64,000 bases of DNA. Source: DASRWT01 sp963748485 (GTDB lineage: Bacteria; Methylomirabilota; Methylomirabilia; Rokubacteriales; CSP1-6). Every line of letters starts with the position of its first letter. The first letter of the stretch is position 1. This document shows, piece by piece, positions 55,349-64,000 of this stretch. The notes below the pieces were generated by a model. That model saw nothing but the letters and a program-made list of their open reading frames with translations. It made no database searches and was not told the origin of the DNA. The stretch is from the NCBI GenBank assembly GCA_963748485.1, contig CAVVJF010000015.1:74780-138779 (forward strand). The letters run 5' to 3'. The translations under genes were made by a program, and so were the position numbers.

Positions 55349-56656
55349 ATGGCATCAGCCGCAGGCCGCACACCAGAGGAAGACGCGCTTCTCGAACGGG
55401 CCAGCCGCCTGCTCCCCGGCGGGGTCCTGGGCGGCTACTCCGTCCCCCGCGAGCTGTCCTTCGTGGTGCGCGAGGCGCGTGGGCCGCGTCTCGTCGACGT
55501 GTCGGGCCGCGACTACATCGACTACATCCTCGGCTCCGGGCCGCTCGTGCTCGGGCACGCGCATCCCGCCGTCGTCGCCGCCGTCGAGCGCCAGCTCGTC
55601 AAGGGCACAACCTACTTCCAGCTCAGCGAGCCGACCCTCGAGCTGGCCGCGGAGATCTGCCGCGCGCTGCCGTGCGCCGAGCAGGTGCGCTTCACGGCGT
55701 CGGGGAGCGAGGCGACATTCTTCGCGCTGCGGGTCGCGCGCGCGTTCCGGGGACGCGACAAGATCCTCAAGTTCGAGGGGGGCTTCCACGGGACCCATGA
55801 CTACTCGCTGATGAGCGTGGGGCCGCGCGCGCCCAAGGCGTTCCCGGCGCCGACGCCCGACTCTGCCGGCATCCCGCACGCCATCCAGGAACACGTGCTC
55901 ATCGCCCCGTTCAACGACCTCGCCGAGACCGAGGCCATCCTGGCCGCGCATCACGGCGATCTCGCCGCCGTCATCATGGAGCCGTTCCAGCGGCTGATCG
56001 CGCCGGACAAAGGCTTCCTCCACGGCGTGCGCGAGATCACGCGACGCTTCGGGGTGCCGCTGATCTTCGACGAGATCGTGACGGGGTTCCGCTTCGCCTA
56101 CGGCGGGGCCCAGGAGTACTACGGCGTGGTGCCCGACCTGGCCGCCATCGGCAAGATCGTGGGGGGCGGGTTCGCCCTCGCCGCCCTCGTGGGGCGCGCC
56201 GAGATCATGCGCCATCTCGACCCCGGCCTCGAGGGGACGCCCGAGTTCGTGGCGCAGGCGGGCACCCTCAACGGCAACCCCATCGCGGCGGCGGCGGGCC
56301 TGGCGACGCTCGCCGAGCTGCGCCGGCCGGGCGCATACGACCGTCTGTTCGCGACGGGCACGCGGGTGAAGACCGCGCTGCAGGACGCCGCCGACGCGGC
56401 CGGGGTCCCCGCGTACGTGGCGGGCGAGGCGCCGGTGTTCGAGATCTACTTCACCGACCGGCCCATCACCGACTATCGCGCCACCCTCACCGCGGACCGT
56501 GCGCGGCACCGCCTGTTTTCCGATGAGCTGTTGAGACGGGGGGTGGTCAAGGCCGCTCAGAAATTCTACGTCTCCCTGAGCCACGGGGAGGACGAGATCC
56601 GGCAGACGGTCGACGTCTTCAAGGCGGCACTCGGGGCCGTGGCCGCTCGGCAGTGA
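55349..56656 (+). CDS. Class III aminotransferase, glutamate-1-semialdehyde aminomutase-like
   Basis: 435 residues of the PLP-dependent class III aminotransferases. The Schiff-base lysine is K269 in AAIGKIVGGGFALAALVGR; the PLP-binding DEIVTGFRFAYGG and the phosphate-binding SGSEATFFALRVARA are clear. It resembles glutamate-1-semialdehyde 2,1-aminomutase, but the catabolic neighbours (DapA-like lyase, isochorismatase-like hydrolase, Liv transporter) and the N-terminal VLGGYSVPRELSFVV suggest a different amine substrate. Own promoter; ABC transporter genes follow after 55 bases. Confidence 0.85.
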   Translation: MASAAGRTPEEDALLERASRLLPGGVLGGYSVPRELSFVVREARGPRLVDVSGRDYIDYILGSGPLVLGHAHPAVVAAVERQLVKGTTYFQLSEPTLELAAEICRALPCAEQVRFTASGSEATFFALRVARAFRGRDKILKFEGGFHGTHDYSLMSVGPRAPKAFPAPTPDSAGIPHAIQEHVLIAPFNDLAETEAILAAHHGDLAAVIMEPFQRLIAPDKGFLHGVREITRRFGVPLIFDEIVTGFRFAYGGAQEYYGVVPDLAAIGKIVGGGFALAALVGRAEIMRHLDPGLEGTPEFVAQAGTLNGNPIAAAAGLATLAELRRPGAYDRLFATGTRVKTALQDAADAAGVPAYVAGEAPVFEIYFTDRPITDYRATLTADRARHRLFSDELLRRGVVKAAQKFYVSLSHGEDEIRQTVDVFKAALGAVAARQ

Positions 56657-56717
56657 GCGTGGAGACCATATTCCCCCTCTTCCCACAGGGAGCGGGGTCA
56701 ACAGGAGGAGCATGACG

Positions 56718-58028
56718 ATGACGGAACGCTGGCAGAACGAGTCCTGGGCGCAGGCGGAAGACTTCTGGTACAGCGGCAAGGTCACCCGGCGCCACTTGCT
56801 GGGACTGGGTACGGCCGCCGCCGGCGCGCTCGGCGCCTCCATGCTGGTGCCCGCGCCGTGGCGGGCCGCCTTCGGACAGGCCAAGCCCTTCAAGCTCGGA
56901 TCGCTCCAGCCCCTGTCGGGCACGGCGGCGGCGGGCGGCAAGACCGCGCTCGTTGGCGTGCAGATGGCCGTGGACCGGATCAACAAGGCGGGCGGCATCA
57001 GCGGCCGGCCCATCGAGCTGATCGCGGCGGACTACGAGTCCAAGCCCGACGTAGGCCGCCGCAAGGCTGAAAAGCTCGTGGTGGAGGACAAGATCGACGC
57101 CCACGCCGGCGGGTATCTCTCCAACGTCTGCCTGGCGTGCATGCCGGTGTACGAGGAGCACAAGCTCGTCAACATGATCACGGTGTGCCTCGACACCACC
57201 ATCACCACCTCGAAGTGCAGCCGCTACACGTTCCGCCCCTTCGACTACGCCCCCGCTCAGGCGGTGGCGGTCTCGCCGTATCTGGTCAACAAGGTCGGGA
57301 AGAAGTGGATCATCGCCTTCGCCGACTACGCCTGGGGTCAGTCGACGCGTGATGCCTACATCGAGCAGATCAAGAAGAGCGGCGGCGAGATCATCAGCAC
57401 CATCGGCGTGCCGCTGGGCACCCAGGACATGACCCCGTTCCTTTCAAAGATCAGCGGCGCCTACGACGGCATCTTCGGGATCTTCTTCGGGCCCCAGGGC
57501 ATCGCGTTCGTGAACCAGTGCTTCGACCTGGGTATCTCCAAGAAGGCCCGCATCGCCGGGGACGGCGCCATCGCCGTTTCGGTGAACCTGCCCGCGATGG
57601 GGAACAAGGCGGAAGGGTTCATCGGAGTCGACCGCTACGTGCCCGTGCTCGAAGGGCAGTTCAACACGCCCTACCACAAGAAGTTCCTCGAGGACTCGAC
57701 GGCGCGGCTCAAGGCCATCGATCCGACGGGTCCCCTGCCGGACCGCTACGTCCAGTCCAACTACGAGGGCGTCAACGCGCTGAAGATCGGCATGCAGAAG
57801 TCGGGCTTCCGCGGCCGCGAAGACACGATGAAGCTCATCGAGGCCCTCGAGGGCCTCGAGATGAAGGAATCCGACGATTTCCCGCAGGGCGACAAGCTCT
57901 TGCGCCGCGAGGACCATCAGGCTTTCGTGCGTGAGTTCATCCTGGAGATCCGGGCCGGGAAGCACAAGATCCTCGAGATCGTGCCCAAGGAAAAGACCAT
58001 GTTCCCGCCGGCGTGCAAGTTCGCCTAG
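56718..58028 (+). CDS. Branched-chain amino acid-type ABC transporter substrate-binding protein (LivK-like)
   Basis: 436 residues, periplasmic, with a Tat-like signal (TRRHLLGLGTAAAGALGASMLVPAP). The mature start FKLGSLQPLSGTAAAGGKTALVGVQMAVDRINKAGGISGRPIEL is the Leu/Ile/Val-binding family signature. The ligand may be an amide or amino acid and cannot be fixed by eye. ATG 56718 is favoured because AGGAGGAG (56703-56710) lies 7 bases before it; the ATG at 56712 is only one base from that site. It opens a five-gene Liv operon. Confidence 0.92.
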   Translation: MTERWQNESWAQAEDFWYSGKVTRRHLLGLGTAAAGALGASMLVPAPWRAAFGQAKPFKLGSLQPLSGTAAAGGKTALVGVQMAVDRINKAGGISGRPIELIAADYESKPDVGRRKAEKLVVEDKIDAHAGGYLSNVCLACMPVYEEHKLVNMITVCLDTTITTSKCSRYTFRPFDYAPAQAVAVSPYLVNKVGKKWIIAFADYAWGQSTRDAYIEQIKKSGGEIISTIGVPLGTQDMTPFLSKISGAYDGIFGIFFGPQGIAFVNQCFDLGISKKARIAGDGAIAVSVNLPAMGNKAEGFIGVDRYVPVLEGQFNTPYHKKFLEDSTARLKAIDPTGPLPDRYVQSNYEGVNALKIGMQKSGFRGREDTMKLIEALEGLEMKESDDFPQGDKLLRREDHQAFVREFILEIRAGKHKILEIVPKEKTMFPPACKFA

Positions 58029-58029
58029 A

Positions 58030-58821
58030 GTGACCAGCGCGTCCACTATCCCGGCGCCCTCGGGGCAGAGTCGCCCCGGGGGCGCCGGGCCCCTTCTGCG
58101 AACGGAAGCGCTCACGGTGCGGTTCGGAGGGCTCACCGCCCTCGACAACGTCTCCGTATCCGTGCCCACGGGCGAGATCCGCGCCATCATCGGCCCCAAC
58201 GGCGCCGGCAAGTCGACCCTCTTCAACTGCGTGACGGGCGTGATCCGGCCCACCGCCGGGCGCATCCTCCTCGACGGCGAGGACATCACCGGTTTGCCCC
58301 CGCACCGCATCTCGCGTCGGGGTATCGCGCGCTCGTACCAGATCACCAATATCCTGCCCGGCGCGACCGTGCTGGAGAACGTGCGCATCGCCGCCCAGTC
58401 GCGGCATCACGGCTGGAGCCTCCTGCGCCACCACCGCGCCTTCACCGACGTGATCGAGCAGGCGCGCGCGGTGCTCGCCGACGTGGCCCTCCTCGATCAG
58501 GCCGACGAGCTCGCCGCCAACCTCTCGCACGGCGCGCAGCGCAACCTCGAGATCGGGATCGCGCTGGCCACCGAGCCCAAGCTCCTGTGCCTGGACGAGC
58601 CCACCGCGGGCATGAGCGTGGCCGAGACGCACGCCACCGTGGAACTGGTCCGTCGCATCGCGCGCAACCTCACCATCCTCATCGTCGAGCACGACATGGA
58701 GGTGGTGATGGGACTGGCCCACCGCATCACCGTGCTGCACTACGGGCAGGTGCTCGCCGAGGGCACCCCCGCCGAGATCCAGGCCAACCCGCGGGTGCAG
58801 GAGGTGTATCTCAAGACGTGA
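58030..58821 (+). CDS. livG: LivG-type ABC transporter ATPase
   Basis: 263 residues. Walker A IGPNGAGKSTLFN, signature LSHGAQRNLEIGIAL, Walker B LLCLDEPTAGM and switch VEHDMEVVMGLAHRI; PPHRISRRGIARSYQITNILPGATVLENV is the LivG-specific stretch. The GTG at 58030 follows the binding-protein stop by one base; the N-terminal 25 residues (TSASTIPAPSGQSRPGGAGP) are an unconserved, Pro/Ser-rich leader. The stop overlaps the livF GTG. Confidence 0.94.
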   Translation: MTSASTIPAPSGQSRPGGAGPLLRTEALTVRFGGLTALDNVSVSVPTGEIRAIIGPNGAGKSTLFNCVTGVIRPTAGRILLDGEDITGLPPHRISRRGIARSYQITNILPGATVLENVRIAAQSRHHGWSLLRHHRAFTDVIEQARAVLADVALLDQADELAANLSHGAQRNLEIGIALATEPKLLCLDEPTAGMSVAETHATVELVRRIARNLTILIVEHDMEVVMGLAHRITVLHYGQVLAEGTPAEIQANPRVQEVYLKT

Positions 58822-59528
58822 TCCTGCGCCTGGACAACGTGCACACCTACTACGGCAAATCGCACATCCTGCACGGCGTCACCCTCGAGGTGGGGCCGGG
58901 CGAGGTCGTGGGCCTGCTCGGCCGCAACGGGGTCGGTAAGTCGACCACCCTCAAGAGCGTGATGGGCCTCGTGCGGCCCGCGGAGGGCGGCATAACCTTC
59001 GAGGGCAAGGCCATCGCCGGCGCACCACCGCACCGGGTGGCCCGGCTCGGCGTGGCCTGGGTGCCCGAGGACCGCCGCGTGTTCCGCCTCCTCACCGTCC
59101 TCGAGAACCTCCGCACCGGGCTGGATCGTGCGGGCGTGGACGAGGCGCGGAAGCGCCGCCTCCTCGACCGCGCATTCACGTACTTCCCACGCCTCGGCGA
59201 GCGGAAGCATCAGCTCGGCGGCACGCTGTCGGGCGGCGAGCAGCAGATGCTGGCTATCGCGCGCGCGATGATGCTCGAGCCCAAGATCGTCCTGCTCGAC
59301 GAGCCCACCGAGGGGCTCATGCCGCGCATGGTGTCGGAGATCCGCCAGATCATCGACGCGCTCCATCGTGAGGGGGTGGCCATCCTGCTCGTGGAGCAGA
59401 ACGTGCCGCTGACCCTGGACGCGAGCAATCGCGTCTACATCATGGAGAAGGGCGTGATCCGCCATCAGGCGCCCGCCGCCGAGCTCCGCCAGAACATGTC
59501 GGTCGTCCACGAGTACCTGGGAGTCTGA
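58818..59528 (+). CDS. livF: LivF-type ABC transporter ATPase
   Basis: 236 residues. LDNVHTYYGKSHILHGVTLEV, Walker A LGRNGVGKSTTLKSVMGL, signature LSGGEQQMLAIARAMML, Walker B IVLLDEPTEGLMP and VEQN switch are all in the LivF pattern; ARLGVAWVPEDRRVFRLLTVLENL is characteristic. It dimerises with the LivG product on the inner membrane. GTG overlaps the livG stop; livH begins 2 bases after its stop. Confidence 0.94.
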   Translation: MILRLDNVHTYYGKSHILHGVTLEVGPGEVVGLLGRNGVGKSTTLKSVMGLVRPAEGGITFEGKAIAGAPPHRVARLGVAWVPEDRRVFRLLTVLENLRTGLDRAGVDEARKRRLLDRAFTYFPRLGERKHQLGGTLSGGEQQMLAIARAMMLEPKIVLLDEPTEGLMPRMVSEIRQIIDALHREGVAILLVEQNVPLTLDASNRVYIMEKGVIRHQAPAAELRQNMSVVHEYLGV

Positions 59529-59530
59529 CG

Positions 59531-60391
59531 GTGGAGCAGATCCTCATCCAGACGGTGAACGGGCTGGTGAACGGGATGATCCTCGCCCTCGTCGCCTCCG
59601 GGCTCACCCTGATCTTCGGGATCATGGACGTCGTCAACTTCGCCCACGGCGACCTCGTCATGCTGGGCGCCTTCGTGGGCGCGACCACCGTGGCCACCAC
59701 CGGCAGCTTCTGGCTCGCCCTCGCCACCGCCGTCCTCACCATCGCGGCCTTCGGGGCGCTCCTGCAGGTCACGACGCTGCGGCCGCTCCTGGGCCGCGAT
59801 CCCCTCACCACCATCCTCGCGACCTTCGGGATATCCCTCGTCCTCCAGAAGTACGCCATCTGGCAGTGGGGCCCAACGGCGCGGGCCATCCGCGAGCCGA
59901 TCAGCGGCCAGTTCACGCTCTTCTACCTGCAGTACCCGTGGTATCGCATCGGCGCGGCGCTCTTCGCCGGTCTCATCATCGGCGGGCTCTACCTCTTCCT
60001 TCGCCGCGCGACGTTCGGGGTGTGGATCCGCGCGAGCATGCAGGACCGCATCATGGCCCAGGCCATGGGCATCCCCGTGCCCCTCGTCCACGCGGTGGTG
60101 TTCGCCATCGGCGCGGGCATGGCGGCCTCCAGCGGCGTGCTCTTCGGCCCCCTCGCCGGGGTCACGCACAACATGGGCTTCGACTTCACGCTGCGCGCCT
60201 TCATCGTGGTGGTGGTGGGCGGCATGGGGAACCTCGGCGGGTCGATCCTCGCCGCCATCTTCATCAGCCTGCTCGAGGCCTATGCCGCCATCGTGGTGAC
60301 ACCGGCCCAGGCGGTGATCGTGTCCTTCGTCGTCCTCATCCTCACGCTCCTCTTCCGTCCCACCGGCCTGTTCGTGCCGACGCCCAAGTAG
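59531..60391 (+). CDS. livH: LivH-type ABC transporter permease
   Basis: 286 residues, about eight membrane segments. QTVNGLVNGMILALVASGLTLIFGIMDVVNFAHGDLVMLGAF is the conserved N-terminus. The C-terminal RAFIVVVVGGMGNLGGSILAAIFISLLEAY contains the ATPase-contact loop. GTG start. Part of the binding protein-livG-livF-livH-livM operon. Confidence 0.94.
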   Translation: MEQILIQTVNGLVNGMILALVASGLTLIFGIMDVVNFAHGDLVMLGAFVGATTVATTGSFWLALATAVLTIAAFGALLQVTTLRPLLGRDPLTTILATFGISLVLQKYAIWQWGPTARAIREPISGQFTLFYLQYPWYRIGAALFAGLIIGGLYLFLRRATFGVWIRASMQDRIMAQAMGIPVPLVHAVVFAIGAGMAASSGVLFGPLAGVTHNMGFDFTLRAFIVVVVGGMGNLGGSILAAIFISLLEAYAAIVVTPAQAVIVSFVVLILTLLFRPTGLFVPTPK

Positions 60392-60401
60392 GTCCCCGCC
60401 C

Positions 60402-61358
60402 ATGGCCACGCCGCGCTCCCACGCCACGTACTGGACCTGGTTCACGGTGATCCTGATCCTGCTCGTCGTGGCGCCCCTCGTCCTGCCCGAGTTCTGGCGC
60501 CGCTTCGTGACGGAGATCCTCATCTGGGGGCTCCTCGCGATGTCGTCGGACATCCTGATCGGCTACACGGGGATGGTGTCCTTCGGCCACTCTGCCTTCT
60601 TCGGGCTCGGCATGTACGGGGCGGCGGCGGCGCTGCTCTCGGTGAAGCCGGCCAATCTCTGGCTCGCCCTCCTTGCCGGGCTCGTCGCCGCCGGCGTGGT
60701 GGGAGCCTTCGTGGCCTTCTTCGCCACGCGCCTACGCGAGATCTACTTCTCGATCACCACCCTGGTCTTCTCGCAGATCTTCTACGTCATCATCTTCACG
60801 TGGACGGAGGTGACGGGCGGCGAGAACGGCCTCACCTTCAGCCAGCCCGCCTTCCGCATTCCCGGTCTCGTCGACTTCCGTTTCACCCCCGCGTCCCTGC
60901 ACTGGTTCGTGCTCGCGGTGGTGGTGCTCTCCTATCTGCTCCTGCGCCGCGTCACCCAGTCCCCCTTCGGCATGGTGTTGCAGTCGATCAAGGAGAACGA
61001 GCCGCGGACCCGGGCCATCGGCTACCACGTCGAGCGCTACAAGATCGTCGCGGTGATGCTGTCCGGGCTCTTCGCGGGGCTGGCGGGGGTGCTCTACGCC
61101 CTGCAGAACAAGTTCGCCGCGCCCGACTTCGTATTCTTCGTGGTGTCCGGCGAGGTGGTGATCTTCAACGTGATGGGTGGCATGGGCACCCTGGTGGGGC
61201 CCATCGCGGGCGCGGCCTTCTTCCTCGTGCTGCGCGAGGTCGTGTCGCGCTACCTCATCGAGTACTACCTCATTCCCGTGGGCATCATCTTCACCGCCAT
61301 GGTGATCTTCCTGCCCCAGGGCCTGCTCGGCTTCCTCAAGCGCCGCCTAAACTCCTGA
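60402..61358 (+). CDS. livM: LivM-type ABC transporter permease
   Basis: 318 residues, about nine membrane segments. ILIGYTGMVSFGHSAFFGLGMYGAAA and KENEPRTRAIGYHVERYKIVAVMLSGLFAGLAGVLYAL are LivM signatures. It pairs with LivH in the membrane. ATG start 10 bases after livH. With it the transporter is complete in one operon. Confidence 0.94.
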   Translation: MATPRSHATYWTWFTVILILLVVAPLVLPEFWRRFVTEILIWGLLAMSSDILIGYTGMVSFGHSAFFGLGMYGAAAALLSVKPANLWLALLAGLVAAGVVGAFVAFFATRLREIYFSITTLVFSQIFYVIIFTWTEVTGGENGLTFSQPAFRIPGLVDFRFTPASLHWFVLAVVVLSYLLLRRVTQSPFGMVLQSIKENEPRTRAIGYHVERYKIVAVMLSGLFAGLAGVLYALQNKFAAPDFVFFVVSGEVVIFNVMGGMGTLVGPIAGAAFFLVLREVVSRYLIEYYLIPVGIIFTAMVIFLPQGLLGFLKRRLNS

Positions 61359-61446
61359 CCGCCCCCGTCGCGGCCCCAGCCGCCGCTGCCGCCGTATCCA
61401 TTTCGAGACGTTGACGCCCCGCGCGCCACCGCCAACACTCGAGCCC

Positions 61447-62964
61447 ATGCTCGCGCGCGTCCGGTCCGCCGGGATCCACGGCATCCACGCCGCGTGCGTC
61501 TGGGTGGAGGTCGACGTCGTCAACGGCCTTCCCAGCTTCGCCACGGTGGGCCTCCCCGACTCCAGCGTGCGCGAGAGCCGCGATCGGATCCGCGCCGCCA
61601 TCAAGAACTCCGGCTTCACATTTCCCATCGAACGGATCACGGTGAGCCTGGCCCCTGCCGACATGCGCAAGGAGGGCCCGGCCTTCGACCTGCCGATGGC
61701 CATCGGCCTTCTCGTCGCCACCGAGGTGGTCAAGCCCACCCTCCTGGAAGCCTCGGTGCTGGTGGGTGAGCTCTCCCTCGACGGCAGCGTACGGCCGGTT
61801 CGGGGGGCGCTGCCGATGGCGCTCCGGTGCCGGCAGGAGGGCATCACGCGCCTCTTCGTGCCGCCCGCCAATGCCGCGGAGAGCGCGGCTGTGTCGGGCG
61901 TCGACGTGATCCCCGTCGCTTCGCTCCGGGAGGCGGTCGAGTATCTCAACGGCGAGCGGGCGCTGGTCGCGGCGACGCCCCCCGCCTTGCCTTCGACCCC
62001 CGCGGGGAGCGGCGACGTCGACTTCAGCGAGGTGCGAGGCCAGGCGCATGCCAAGCGCGCGCTCGAGATCGCCGCGGCCGGCGCGCACAACGTCCTGATG
62101 CTGGGCCCACCCGGCGCGGGCAAGACCATGCTCGCCCGCCGGCTGCCGACCATCCTGCCTCCGCCCACGCTCGAGGAAGCCATCGAGATCTCTACCGTCT
62201 GGAGCGTGGCCGGCCTTCTGTCCGCCCGCGGCGGACTCATGACGGCGCGGCCCTTTCGGGCCCCCCATCACACGGTGTCCCATTCCGCGCTGGTGGGGGG
62301 AGGCGGCCTCCCTCATCCGGGCGAGGTGAGCTTGGCCCATCTGGGCGTGCTCTTCCTGGACGAGCTGCCGGAGTTCTCCCGGCGTGCTCTGGAGTCCCTG
62401 CGCCAGCCGCTGGAGGAGGGCGAGGTCATGGTGGCCCGGGCCGCGGGCAGCGCCGACTTCCCTGCCCGCTTCCAGCTGATTGCCGCCGCCAATCCCTGCC
62501 GTCGCGCCTGCCGGTCGATCGACCGCTGCGCGTGCACGCCGGCCGAGCGCGAGCACTACCTCGGCCGGCTGTCGGGCCCGCTCCTCGATCGCATCGACCT
62601 GCACCTCCAGCTGCCACCGGTGGAGGCGGCTGAGCTCACCGCGGAAACGCGCGAGGAGCCCTCGACGGCCATTCGCGCGCGCGTGCTGGCGGCGCGGGCC
62701 CGGCAGACGGCGCGATTCGAGGGAACCCCCCTGCGCGTCAACGCCCGCATCGGTGCCCGCTTCCTCAGGCGGTGGTGCGTACCGTCAGCCGACGCGGTCC
62801 GCCTCCTCGCGCTCGCGGTGGGCCGCCTGGGCCTTTCGGCGCGCGCCTATCACCGCATCCTGCGCGTGGCGCGTACGATCGCGGACCTCGAAGGCAGCGA
62901 TGCCGTAACCGCGGAGCATGTCGCCGAGGCGGTGCAGTACCGGACGCTGGATCGGACCGGCTGA
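61447..62964 (+). CDS. comM: YifB/ComM-type Mg-chelatase-like AAA+ ATPase
   Basis: 505 residues. The N-terminal ChlI-like domain (VEVDVVNGLPSFATVGLPDSSVRESRDRIRAAIKNSGF), AAA+ core with Walker A LGPPGAGKTMLARRL and Walker B VLFLDELPEFSRRALE, a cysteine cluster CRRACRSIDRCAC typical of the family, and the C-terminal Mg_chelatase_C region ending YRTLDR. ComM is a branch-migration helicase used in natural transformation. The ATG at 61447 matches family starts (MLARVRSAGIHGI); an in-frame TTG lies at 61411. Confidence 0.92.
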   Translation: MLARVRSAGIHGIHAACVWVEVDVVNGLPSFATVGLPDSSVRESRDRIRAAIKNSGFTFPIERITVSLAPADMRKEGPAFDLPMAIGLLVATEVVKPTLLEASVLVGELSLDGSVRPVRGALPMALRCRQEGITRLFVPPANAAESAAVSGVDVIPVASLREAVEYLNGERALVAATPPALPSTPAGSGDVDFSEVRGQAHAKRALEIAAAGAHNVLMLGPPGAGKTMLARRLPTILPPPTLEEAIEISTVWSVAGLLSARGGLMTARPFRAPHHTVSHSALVGGGGLPHPGEVSLAHLGVLFLDELPEFSRRALESLRQPLEEGEVMVARAAGSADFPARFQLIAAANPCRRACRSIDRCACTPAEREHYLGRLSGPLLDRIDLHLQLPPVEAAELTAETREEPSTAIRARVLAARARQTARFEGTPLRVNARIGARFLRRWCVPSADAVRLLALAVGRLGLSARAYHRILRVARTIADLEGSDAVTAEHVAEAVQYRTLDRTG

Positions 62965-62998
62965 ATACGGACAGGCGGGGCGGAGCGGTCAGGAACGG

Positions 62999-63670
62999 TC
63001 AGCGAATCCGGAAATGCGCGGCGGGGGGCACGTTGGTGTACGTCACCGTGCCCTTCGAATCTTGCGAGCGGTAGATCGCCTGGGAGAAGCCGCCGCCGCC
63101 GTGAAACTGCAGCACCTTCCGGACATAGTCCTGGGTCTCAGCATAGGGCGGGATGCCGCGATACCGGTCCACCGCCCCCTCGCCGGCATTGTAGGCGGCA
63201 ACCGCGAGGGGGAGATTGCCCGGGTAGCGATCGATCAGATAGCGCAGGTGGCGGACGCCGCCCTCGATGTTCTGCTTGGGGTCGAAGGCATTCCGCACGC
63301 CGAGCGACGATGCCGTCTGGGGCATCAGCTGCATGAGGCCCTGGGCTCCCTTGCGAGAGATGGCGCTCGGATTGAAGGCCGACTCCGCCCGGATCACCGA
63401 CTCGACCAGCGAGGCGCTCACCCCGTACCGCCCCGCGATCTCTTTGATGTCTGCCGTGAAGCGTGCCTGGACCACAGGCGGCAGCCGCAGCCACCCGGCG
63501 CCCGTGCCCGACACTCCGGATACAGTTCGGTAGCGGGGATCGGTCGGCGCATTGGTGAAGTGGGTGACCCCATCGGCATCGGTGAGCCGATATGACGCAG
63601 CCTCCCCCTCGGCCGCGGCCATGCTCGCAGCGAGTAGCAGAGTGCCACCCATCAGGGACTGTCGTGACAT
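62999..63670 (-). CDS. Exported lytic transglycosylase (SLT domain, DUF4124-like N-terminus)
   Basis: 223 residues. Signal peptide (LMGGTLLLAASMAAAEGEAA), then a short DUF4124-like module (YRLTDADGVTHFTNAPTDPRY), and an SLT transglycosylase domain with catalytic E96 in VIRAESAFNPSAIS followed by GAQGLMQLMPQTA and AVAAYNAGEGAVDRY. A second DUF4124-like stretch (YRSQDSKGTVTYTNVPPAAHF) closes the protein. It cleaves peptidoglycan in the periplasm. It converges on comM with 34 bases between stops. Confidence 0.9.
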   Translation of the reverse strand: MSRQSLMGGTLLLAASMAAAEGEAASYRLTDADGVTHFTNAPTDPRYRTVSGVSGTGAGWLRLPPVVQARFTADIKEIAGRYGVSASLVESVIRAESAFNPSAISRKGAQGLMQLMPQTASSLGVRNAFDPKQNIEGGVRHLRYLIDRYPGNLPLAVAAYNAGEGAVDRYRGIPPYAETQDYVRKVLQFHGGGGFSQAIYRSQDSKGTVTYTNVPPAAHFRIR

Positions 63671-63713
63671 GACACCTCGAGCATAAGGGGGTGGGGACGA
63701 TTAGGGCAAGGAT

Positions 63714-63758
63714 GATAAAAAGAGAAGTCCCGACCGCCACTTACGTGGCGATCGGGAC
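63714..63758 (-). terminator. Intrinsic terminator of lon
   Basis: On the minus strand a long hairpin, arms GTCCCGA/TCGGGAC and CGCCAC/GTGGCG separated by one mismatch and a 4-base loop (63727-63758), is followed by TTCTCTTTTTATC. It sits 55 bases after the lon stop, so it most likely ends the lon transcript and isolates the transglycosylase gene. Confidence 0.85.
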
Positions 63759-63812
63759 TCCGGTGACTCGCCTCCGTCGCCGCCGGTAAGCGACGAGCGG
63801 GTGAACGAGATC

Positions 63813-64000
63813 TCAGTTGCTCGAGCCGACCAGATCCGCGAGCGCCGGGCTGGCGGCCCCCGGCTGGGGGAAGTCCTCGAGAGCCAGACGGAGCACCTGG
63901 TCGATCGAGTCCACCAGGTGGAAGGTCATGCCCTGACGGGCCTCCGTGGGCACATCCTCCAGAAGGTTCTTCTCATTCCGGCTCGGCAGAATCACGGTCC
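63813..64000 (-). CDS. lon: ATP-dependent protease Lon (C-terminal end)
   Basis: Only the last 62 residues are in the window; the gene continues past the right edge. VILPSRNEKNLLEDVPTEARQGM and VDSIDQVLRLALED match the end of the Lon proteolytic domain. The catalytic Ser-Lys pair lies outside. Confidence 0.85.
   Translation of the reverse strand, partial: TVILPSRNEKNLLEDVPTEARQGMTFHLVDSIDQVLRLALEDFPQPGAASPALADLVGSSN

Noticed and set aside
57931..58029. N-terminal extension of livG from 57931
   Set aside because: It lies inside the end of the binding-protein gene and reads as Ser/Arg-rich shadow; GTG 58030 gives the expected coupling.

Overview
The window is 64 kb of very GC-rich, densely coding DNA from a diderm bacterium. 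LpxC implies lipopolysaccharide, and there are many Tat-exported substrate-binding proteins. The housekeeping order (hrcA-grpE-dnaJ, yicC-gmk-rpoZ-coaBC, priA-def-fmt-rsmB, ffh-rpsP-rimM-trmD-rplS), together with NtrY/NtrX, a PyrR-controlled pyr operon and Liv-type transport, would suit an uncultivated lineage such as Candidatus Rokubacteria/Methylomirabilota. That assignment is inference from style and gene content, not from a marker comparison. No rRNA, tRNA, CRISPR array, insertion sequence or prophage was seen.

Layout. 1-4.5 kb: end of hrcA, grpE, dnaJ, prmA, rsmE, archease (heat shock and RNA/ribosome modification; dnaK is not in its common place between grpE and dnaJ). 4.6-9.8 kb: lpxC, an exported DUF4390 protein and the NtrY/NtrX two-component pair. 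9.9-17.6 kb: a GNAT acetyltransferase, then a cluster related to the oxamate carbamoyltransferase genes allFGH (DUF2877, an FdrA split into two ORFs, two tandem DUF1116/AllG paralogues) ending in a CodA-like amidohydrolase with altered active-site residues. 17.6-27.1 kb: a pyrimidine operon, pyrR-pyrB-pyrC-carA-orf88-carB-pyrF-pyrE-hpt-like, behind a PyrR-type leader. 27.1-35.4 kb: a flavin-fold protein (+), then on the minus strand an Opp/Dpp-type transporter (two permeases and a binding protein, no ATPases in view), an orphan NtrC-like regulator with a broken GAFTGA loop, and an IorAB-type molybdenum hydroxylase. A decayed permease lies at 35.5-35.7 kb. 36-44.5 kb: yicC to rsmB housekeeping block. 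44.5-48 kb: an accessory patch (two membrane desaturase/hydroxylase-type proteins, a small lipoprotein, a frameshifted exported protein, a PsiE-like protein) between rsmB and rpe. 48-53.1 kb: rpe, ffh and the rpsP-yraN ribosomal block. 53.1-61.4 kb: small-molecule metabolism genes and a complete Liv ABC transporter. 61.4-64 kb: comM-like AAA gene, lytic transglycosylase and the end of lon.

Style and regulation. Most genes overlap by 1-4 bases (ATGA, GTGA, TGATG), so translational coupling is pervasive. Genes that open a transcription unit very often have a -10-like hexamer only 6-12 bases before the start codon, which suggests leaderless mRNAs. The most informative regulatory site is the pyr leader: a PyrR-binding RNA whose 3' arm is the Shine-Dalgarno of a 23-codon leader ORF, which reads through an intrinsic terminator and overlaps the pyrR start by GTGA. 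Other oddities are stop codons placed in the loop of a dispersed palindrome, a PriA without a Walker A motif, and a hypoxanthine phosphoribosyltransferase homologue with a degenerate PRPP loop.
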